Shown: one piece after another, positions 59,136 to 64,000 of the stretch
Position numbering within the stretch: the first letter of the stretch is position 1
How the letters are laid out: every line of letters starts with the position of its first letter
From: Proteus alimentorum
GTDB taxonomy: Bacteria > Pseudomonadota > Gammaproteobacteria > Enterobacterales > Enterobacteriaceae
Assembly: GCF_002607735.1 (NCBI RefSeq)
Contig: NZ_NBVR01000031.1
Span: 590,262-654,261, forward strand
Direction: 5' to 3'
Length of the DNA stretch: 64,000 nt
Translations under genes and position numbers: made by a program
Notes under the pieces: model-generated
The model's database searches: none
The model's input: the letters and a program-made list of their open reading frames with translations, nothing else
Told to the model about the DNA's origin: nothing

Positions 59136-59169
59136 TAAAACACCCACTGCAAAATAATGTAGTGGGTGT
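59136..59169 (-). terminator. Terminator of the intact flagellin gene
   Basis: Minus strand CACCCACT-acattattttgc-AGTGGGTG-TTTT. Confidence 0.85.
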
Positions 59170-59195
59170 GATTTGATGATTGTTTAAGATTGAAA

Positions 59196-60347
59196 TTAAC
59201 GAAGTAGTGATAATACGTTTTGAGGGATTTGGTTTGCTTGTGCAAGTACAGCAGTCCCTGCTTGTTGCAAGATTTGACCACGACTCATATTAGACACTTC
59301 TGTTGCATAATCGGCATCTTCAATACGGCTACGTGATGCAGTCAGATTATTAACGGTGTTACCTAAGTTAGTAATGGTAGAATCTAAACGGTTTTGCACC
59401 GCCCCCATGGCACTGCGTAGGCTATCGACTTGTGCAAGTGCATCATCTAAGCCTTTTAATGGTGCATCATTAATTGTTGGTGGGTTTTTAGGTTTAATTT
59501 CTGCACCTTTGGTTAAAGTCACTTTACCACCAGGAATAAAGTCGTTTGATGTACCATCAATGACTTTTGATGTATCTAAAGTGGCTTCAAACGTTTTAAC
59601 TTCACCTTTGGCATCTTTTATTTCAATTGCCAGTTTAGTTTTATCTTCTTTACCATTTGCATCCACGGCATAATAAACACCTTCTAAAGACTCACCTGTT
59701 GCTAAACTTGCTTTTAACGATGCAGTATCGATATCAATATCTTTAGATACAGCGGGTGTTTTCTTATTCGCCACAGAAACGGTTGTTGTAGAACCCCCAT
59801 GCAACATTTCTGGTTTAACAGTAAGATCTAACTTATCAATACCCAGTGTGGTTGCATCCATTTTTTTCAGATTAACACTGATCTGCTCTTTATCATGCGC
59901 ACCCACTTGTAAATTTAATGCGCTATCTTCAGCTAAAACTTTTACGCCATTAAATTGAGTTTGTGCTGAAATACGATTAATTTCAGCAGTACGTTGATTG
60001 ACTTCTTCTTGAATAGATTTAATATCAGTATCTGAATTAGAACCATTTTTTGCTTGTACGGTTAATTCACGAATACGTTGCAAGTTATTATTAATTTCAT
60101 TCAATGCCCCTTCTGTGGTTTGTGCAATGGAAATACCATCATTCGCATTACGTGATGCTTGTGTTAAACCGTTAATGTTTGACGTGAAACGGTTAGCAAT
60201 AGCTTGACCTGCGGCATCATCTTTTGCGCTATTAATACGCATACCTGAAGATAAACGTTGGATCGCATTACCTAATGCACTTTGTGAGCGATTTAAATTA
60301 TTTTGAGTGACTAGTGACAGGTAGTTAGTATTAATGACTTGTGCCAT
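59196..60347 (-). CDS. Flagellin, full-length
   Basis: 383 residues. Conserved N-terminal D0/D1 region (MAQVINTNYLSLVTQNNLNR to about residue 150, including SSGMRINSAKDDAAGQAIANRF) and C-terminal D1/D0 region ([32 protein letters not shown]) enclose a variable centre (about 170-300) rich in Thr, Ser, Lys and Asp. In P. mirabilis the gene next to fliA is the silent flaB and the next is the expressed flaA. Here this fliA-proximal gene has a sigma-28 promoter and the other is broken, so I leave out the symbol. Confidence 0.93.
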   Translation of the reverse strand: MAQVINTNYLSLVTQNNLNRSQSALGNAIQRLSSGMRINSAKDDAAGQAIANRFTSNINGLTQASRNANDGISIAQTTEGALNEINNNLQRIRELTVQAKNGSNSDTDIKSIQEEVNQRTAEINRISAQTQFNGVKVLAEDSALNLQVGAHDKEQISVNLKKMDATTLGIDKLDLTVKPEMLHGGSTTTVSVANKKTPAVSKDIDIDTASLKASLATGESLEGVYYAVDANGKEDKTKLAIEIKDAKGEVKTFEATLDTSKVIDGTSNDFIPGGKVTLTKGAEIKPKNPPTINDAPLKGLDDALAQVDSLRSAMGAVQNRLDSTITNLGNTVNNLTASRSRIEDADYATEVSNMSRGQILQQAGTAVLAQANQIPQNVLSLLR

Positions 60348-60430
60348 ACAATATTCCTTCGACTTGATTTTAAAATATTTTTAAATGAATAGGTTTGTTA
60401 TTACGTCACTGTAATAACGTTGCCTAAACA

Positions 60431-60457
60431 CTATCGTCATCAATTTTGAAGGTTTTA
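60431..60457 (-). promoter_or_regulatory. Sigma-28 (FliA) promoter of the intact flagellin gene
   Basis: On the minus strand TAAA-N15-GACGATAG, matching the FliA consensus TAAA-N15-GCCGATAA at all -35 core bases and six of eight -10 bases. Leaves a leader of about 80 nt. Confidence 0.82.
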
Positions 60458-60598
60458 CGATTTTCGGCGTCGCGAAAATAGCAATAAAAGCCAGTTAGTT
60501 AATTTTTAAGAACTTATTGATTTAAAAGAAAAGAGAAAGAAATTGAGAGAAAAATAAAAACTAAAAGAGAGTGGGTTTAAATATAAAATACTGAAAGC

Positions 60599-60738
60599 CT
60601 ATATTCTAAATAATTCAGGATGTAGCTAGGCAATAAATGAGTGCGTTACTAGAAGCATACATAAGTATGTGACTAGTGCGAATGAACGTATCAACTGTGT
60701 TTTTATAAAACGTTGCAGTTTGACGTATGACGAGTATA
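60599..60738. repeat. ERIC element (diverged)
   Basis: Begins TATTCTAAATAATTCAGGAT, matches the ERIC core AGCATACATAAGTATGTGAC TAGTGCGAATGAACG and ends GACGTATGACGAGTATA. Contains an insertion or altered stretch near 60690 (TGTGTTTTTATAAAACG). Lies between the flagellin promoter and higA. Confidence 0.9.
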
Positions 60739-60756
60739 TATCCCCCCTGCTTAGTT

Positions 60757-61071
60757 TTAATGGTTTGATAAATTATCTACTGGGTCAGCTATTTCACCAT
60801 ATATTTCAATTTTAGAGGTATCTATTTGATTTTCTAGTTGTCTTAAATCATAAACACTTTGAAGTCGCAACCAAAATTCAGGAGTACTGCCTAATGCAGC
60901 CGCAATACGAATTGCAAGTGACGGTGTTAATGCCGTTTTACCGGCTAATAAACGTGATACTGTCGCGGGTGTTACACCAATATTTAAGGCAAAACGACGC
61001 CCACTAATTCCCATATCAGCTAAATCCCGTGCAATAATTTCGCCTGGATGTGAAATTTTAAATTGTCTCAT
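60757..61071 (-). CDS. higA: Antitoxin HigA (XRE/VapI-type HTH)
   Basis: 104 residues, same length as HigA of plasmid Rts1. [54 protein letters not shown] (in blocks) is the helix-turn-helix domain; [22 protein letters not shown] follows. Neutralises HigB and represses the operon. Its start overlaps the higB stop (TAATG). Confidence 0.92.
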   Translation of the reverse strand: MRQFKISHPGEIIARDLADMGISGRRFALNIGVTPATVSRLLAGKTALTPSLAIRIAAALGSTPEFWLRLQSVYDLRQLENQIDTSKIEIYGEIADPVDNLSNH

Positions 61072-61349
61072 TAATGATAATCCTCATAGTTTAGAATATA
61101 GGCATCGCCGTTAATAAATTGAAAAGTAATACGCCAATTCGCTCTTACTGTAATCGACCAATATCCTTCTCGATCACCTTTTAATTTATGAAGTTTATAT
61201 ATTTGCCGATTTAATTCGATAATATCTTTAGCTATATCAATAGATTGTAGTCTATCATTAATTCTTTCCACATCCTTAGCAAGAACTCCTGATGTAACAC
61301 CTTTTTCAAAAAGTTGCTTCAATCCTTTATGTTTAAATGATTTTATCAT
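61071..61349 (-). CDS. higB: Ribosome-dependent mRNA interferase toxin HigB
   Basis: 92 residues from the ATG at 61349, the length of Rts1 HigB; the open frame upstream to 61658 is unrelated and crosses the operator. [26 protein letters not shown] and the C-terminal [15 protein letters not shown]...[12 protein letters not shown] match Rts1 HigB almost fully, including the Arg and His/Tyr residues used for mRNA cleavage in the ribosomal A site. Toxin gene first, antitoxin second, as in all hig loci. Confidence 0.93.
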   Translation of the reverse strand: MIKSFKHKGLKQLFEKGVTSGVLAKDVERINDRLQSIDIAKDIIELNRQIYKLHKLKGDREGYWSITVRANWRITFQFINGDAYILNYEDYH

Positions 61350-61362
61350 CTTTAAATCCGTA

Positions 61363-61390
61363 TTACACGAGGTGTAACACACTAATGTGT
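61363..61390 (-). promoter_or_regulatory. hig operator palindromes
   Basis: TTACAC-GAG-GTGTAA (61363-61377) and ACAC-TAAT-GTGT (61379-61390), 14-40 bp upstream of higB. They resemble the two HigA operators of the Rts1 hig operon. HigA binding is inferred. Confidence 0.65.
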
Positions 61391-61509
61391 CGTTATAATC
61401 AGTGCAACATAAAATGATTTTTATCGTTTTCTTTAGGAAAAATGCTACGTGGACATAATTTTTAAAAATAAATGAAGGAAAAATATAAATACTTTTCAAC
61501 ACAAATGAC

Positions 61510-61538
61510 AAAAAAAGGCCCTCAGATGAGGGCCTTTG
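61510..61538 (-). terminator. Terminator of the broken flagellin gene
   Basis: Minus strand AAAGGCCCTCA-TCTG-AGGGCCTTTTTTT. Confidence 0.88.
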
Positions 61539-61572
61539 ATATAGAAAGGTATCTTTTGTGTCAGAGTACGAA

Positions 61573-62415
61573 TTAACGTAACAGAGACAGAACAGTTTGT
61601 GGTACTTGGTTTGCTTGAGCAAGTACAGAAGTACCAGCTTGTTGCAGGATTTGACCACGGCTCATGTTAGAAACTTCTGTTGCATAGTCAGCATCTAAGA
61701 TACGGCTACGTGCAGCAGATAAGTTGTTAACAGTGTTGTTCAGGTTGTTGATAGTAGATTCGAAACGGTTTTGAATCGCACCTAAAGAAGAACGCATACC
61801 GTCAACAGTGTTGATTGCGTCATCTAAAGTTTTCAGTTGAGCTTCTGCTTTAGCTTCTGCTTTAGTTACGTCATCTGCAGTTGCAACTTTAACATCACTA
61901 CCCGCTGTAAATTTGATTACTTTATCACCAGTAGCTGCTGCAGGATTAGTCACTTTCAGATCAGCTTTGAAAGTTACATCTTTCTTAGAACCATCAGCTT
62001 CTTCAACTTGAGCAACGATATAATATTGACCATTTTTATCAACACTTGCAGATTTAACATCAACGTTTTGAGCCTTGCCGCCATAGTTTACGTCAACTTT
62101 ACCTAAGCTCGTAGCAACTTTACCATCAGCATCAGCAGGAGCTAATGCAGCTTCATCTTTAGCAGTTAAATCAGCAGCTTTAACACCACTAAATGCTTCT
62201 GCGCCAACTTCTAATTCGTTAACTTTCAGCGTTTTGCTGTCAACTTTTTTCAGATCAAATTCAATTTTTTCTTTATCGTTAGTACCAACGTGAACGGTCA
62301 TTTTTTCTTTTTCGCCGCTCAGTACTTTAACGCCGTTAAATTGAGTTTGTTCAGAAATACGGTCGATTTCTTTTAAACGCTCACCAACTTCTTCTTGGAT
62401 TGATTTGATATCAGA
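61573..62415 (-). pseudogene. Flagellin gene lacking its first ~106 codons
   Basis: The frame from 62415 reads [20 protein letters not shown] (equivalent to about residue 107 of a flagellin), then [15 protein letters not shown], a variable centre rich in Ala, Lys, Asp and Val, and the normal end [10 protein letters not shown]...[11 protein letters not shown]. Upstream of 62415 homology stops at once and the frame meets a stop within 11 codons. No start codon, promoter or D0 domain remains; the first ATG (62301) would give 242 residues that cannot assemble. Full length would have been about 386. Corresponds in place to flaA of P. mirabilis. Confidence 0.88.
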
Positions 62416-62612
62416 TGATGTGAAAATGATGATTAACGCTATTTAGCCTACAAAGCCACTATCCACGCCAGCCAGCAAATTTTAACTTTGCAGAATTTAG
62501 TCATTTTTCCTATCATTTTACATATATTATGTCACAATCTCGACACAACATGTAACACCTCCGCATTTTTAATTGCACCCCCTGCTATACTCTCCAAAAA
62601 CTAATCGGCTCC
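62416..62612. other. Junction region beyond the broken flagellin
   Basis: About 200 bp unlike flagellin or flagellar genes (fliD would be expected further on). TTGCAC and TATACT occur near 62573-62592 but the spacing (about 9 bp) is too short for a promoter. No att duplication can be judged without the other border. Confidence 0.5.
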
Positions 62613-62843
62613 AATATAAATCTCGCAAACTTAGCCCAAGAAGAAAAAGATAAAATTAATATCGATTTAGCTGTGTCGGGAGTTGCATACAAAGAACGCC
62701 TCAATATGCCAGCTGTTGCGTCCGAAGTTGAACGACAACAACCCACACATTTGAGAGCGTACTTTAATGAACGATTAGCATTTTATAGAGAGAGATGTAA
62801 GAAATTACCTGATAACAAGTCGGTGCAATATTTGAAAACATAA
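62613..62843 (+). pseudogene. Start-less copy of the small protein encoded at 29826-30059
   Basis: The frame reads [40 protein letters not shown], then [16 protein letters not shown] and a stop TAA; this aligns with the 77-residue gene without gaps up to residue 68. In the copy the ATG position is TCC and there is no ATG, GTG or TTG between the upstream stop (62553) and the homology. A GTG at residue 22 would remove the first third. So a 5'-truncated paralog; an ATA start is conceivable but unlikely. Confidence 0.75.
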
Positions 62844-63138
62844 TAGTGCCAATGCTCGATGGAACCGACTGACTTATATAATCAATCAGTTATCAATTTC
62901 AGGTGTCTTATTGCTGTCGTGATTTTTTCTCTTACACTTATTGATAAAGCATCATACTGACAGGATCACCCACCATACTCCCTCACCTCATGTGGCGTAG
63001 CATTATATATCGCGATGAGTTTTAACTATTTGTTTATTAAGATATATTCACCCTTCTCAGACCTAAAAAATGATTATACCTTCTTATAATCAGTTGATTA
63101 CAATAATACTTTTATTAGTTTTTATAACCACATATTAG
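62844..63138. other. Spacer in the rearranged region
   Basis: About 295 bp, AT-rich, no open frame or known element recognised. Confidence 0.5.
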
Positions 63139-63336
63139 AGCTGTAAATATGATTCAGTCAGTATTCAAATATTAGCTGGGGAAATGGGAATAAGGTCTGA
63201 ATTAAGAGATATGGTACAAAACCACAAAAGACTTGGAGTTTCACAGAAACATTATGATCGATATGATTATTTGAGGGAAAAACGAGAAACGCTTGATGCA
63301 TGGAGCAAAAAACTCTCATTACTTAAAAAATTATAA
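63139..63336 (+). pseudogene. C-terminal stub of a tyrosine recombinase (phage-type integrase)
   Basis: Reads ILAGEMGIRSELRDMVQNHK, then LGVSQKHYDRYDYLREKRET and LDAWSKKLSLLKKL, stop. The pattern NH-x(7-9)-YDRYDYLxEKR-x(4)-W is the end of phage/ICE integrases, including the tyrosine nucleophile. The Arg and first His boxes and the whole core-binding domain are missing; a stop lies at 63136. About 60 of an expected 380-420 residues remain. A remnant of an integrated element. Confidence 0.72.
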
Positions 63337-63374
63337 TTATTTTTATCCATATAAACCTAGACTATGATTTTTTA

Positions 63375-63398
63375 AAAAGCCTCAGCTAAGAGGCTTTT
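63375..63398. terminator. Bidirectional terminator after the integrase stub
   Basis: AAAAGCCTC-AGCTAA-GAGGCTTTT with A and T runs on both sides; serves the minus-strand gene ending at 63440. Confidence 0.8.
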
Positions 63399-63439
63399 GA
63401 TAAATAAAACTAACTAAATATCTGTACATCACTCTAATA

Positions 63440-64000
63440 TTAATTCTGTTTTTCTGCTGCTAATACACCTACCCATGACTCCGCTTTTGTAGTTCCTAAA
63501 ATATATTTATGATCATCTATATTTTCTGCAGAATTAACAAATTGAATATCCATTGCAGCTCTATCATTAGGAATAATACCATTTGATACATGCCGAGTAG
63601 GTGTTATTACTAAATTTTTAGTATTACCATCTATTTTAAATAATTCATTATTACCTATACGTGGGTCATTTTCAGTAATAACGCCTTTAACTATACCATT
63701 AGTATAATTCATTGTAATGTCTGCTGTTCTAACTACTGCGTTTATTTGGTCAGATCTGTGATCTAAAGGGCCATATACAAAACCATCTTTTTTACTATAC
63801 ACAGCATTTAAATCATTAGGTACATTTTCAGCAATAAGGTCTTTTTCAATAGAATAAATATAAGAAGCATAACTTGCTGTTCTATCAGCATCTAATTCAA
63901 TTCGATACCCATAATATCCAACATCACCCAACAAACTAAATTGATGAGAATCGCCTTTATCAGTTACGAAAGTAATTATTTTTTCTTCACTAGATAAATA
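63440..64000 (-). CDS. Slam-dependent/TbpB-like surface lipoprotein, C-terminal part (runs off the window)
   Basis: 187 codons are visible and the frame is open to the window edge, so the apparent TTG start at 63934 is not the true start. Beta-rich; MNYTNGIVKGVITENDPRIG, then KNLVITPTRHVSNG, AAMDIQFVNS and the end HKYILGTTKAESWVGVLAAEKQN. The barrel pattern and the terminal (F/W)xGVxxAEKQ are typical of TbpB/HpuA/hemophilin-like proteins exported by Slam (DUF560) translocons. Specific ligand unknown. A slam gene would be expected next to it beyond the window. Confidence 0.6.
   Translation of the reverse strand, partial: YLSSEEKIITFVTDKGDSHQFSLLGDVGYYGYRIELDADRTASYASYIYSIEKDLIAENVPNDLNAVYSKKDGFVYGPLDHRSDQINAVVRTADITMNYTNGIVKGVITENDPRIGNNELFKIDGNTKNLVITPTRHVSNGIIPNDRAAMDIQFVNSAENIDDHKYILGTTKAESWVGVLAAEKQN

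Noticed and set aside
61350..61658. N-terminal extension of the higB reading frame to 195 residues
   Set aside because: It crosses the hig operator palindromes and the flagellin terminator, and Rts1 HigB has exactly the 92 residues from the ATG at 61349.

Overview
The window is a chromosomal segment of an AT-rich enterobacterium, almost certainly a Proteus species. The evidence is the tandem flagellin locus beside fliA-fliZ, a higBA pair that from memory is nearly identical to the one on Proteus plasmid Rts1, Proteus-type ERIC elements, a chaperone-usher fimbrial operon, and gene blocks in the same order as in Escherichia coli K-12. The Rts1-like higBA hints at a species of the P. vulgaris group rather than P. 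mirabilis, but this is not proven. Most of the window is core genome; the right-hand end (about 59-64 kb) is rearranged.

Layout. 0.7-3.7 kb: an MFS metabolite/H+ symporter and the peptide transporter DtpA. 4.2-13.8 kb: the mdtABC-baeSR multidrug efflux operon (no mdtD), with a candidate BaeR box upstream. 13.9-18.6 kb: trhP/yegQ, the Hfq-type small RNA CyaR with a class II CRP promoter, yegS, fbaB, and thiD behind a TPP riboswitch. 18.9-25.9 kb: an unknown gene, pagP (lipid A palmitoylation), aroP, an MgrB-like small protein with a TTG start, a MarA/SoxS-type regulator, yidA and brnQ. 26-28.5 kb: amiD and a sodium/alanine symporter. 28.5-29.8 kb: a 1.3-kb AT-rich spacer that holds a short ArcZ-like small RNA with its own promoter and operator-like palindrome. 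29.8-37.2 kb: a small unknown gene, yebF, yoaH, pabB-nudL, sdaA, mntP (Fur box plus yybP-ykoY manganese riboswitch), rlmA and psiE. 37.4-41.1 kb: two universal stress proteins around a metallo-beta-lactamase-fold protein, then cycA. 41.35 kb: tRNA-Lys(CUU). 41.7-47.6 kb: a five-gene fimbrial operon preceded by a 35-bp tandem repeat. 48.3-51 kb: accessory genes, including two tandem YnfC-like secreted proteins, and an ERIC element. 51-57 kb: divergent putP/putA with paired PutA operators. 57.4-60.4 kb: fliZ, fliA and an intact flagellin with a sigma-28 promoter.

60.4-64 kb is the unusual end. An ERIC element and higBA lie between the intact flagellin and a second flagellin gene that has lost about its first 106 codons. 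Just beyond the break are a start-less copy of the small gene from 29.8 kb, the C-terminal stub of a tyrosine integrase, and the 3' part of a gene resembling Slam-dependent/TbpB-like surface lipoproteins that runs off the window. This looks like the edge of a decayed integrated element that cut into the flagellin locus. The broken flagellin keeps the variable domain with conserved flanks, so it could act as a silent recombination cassette.

The most novel-looking items are the ArcZ-like RNA at 29.33 kb, the broken flagellin/higBA/integrase junction, the 35-bp repeats in the fimbrial leader, the Fur-plus-riboswitch control of mntP, and an unassigned small-RNA candidate at 57.2 kb.
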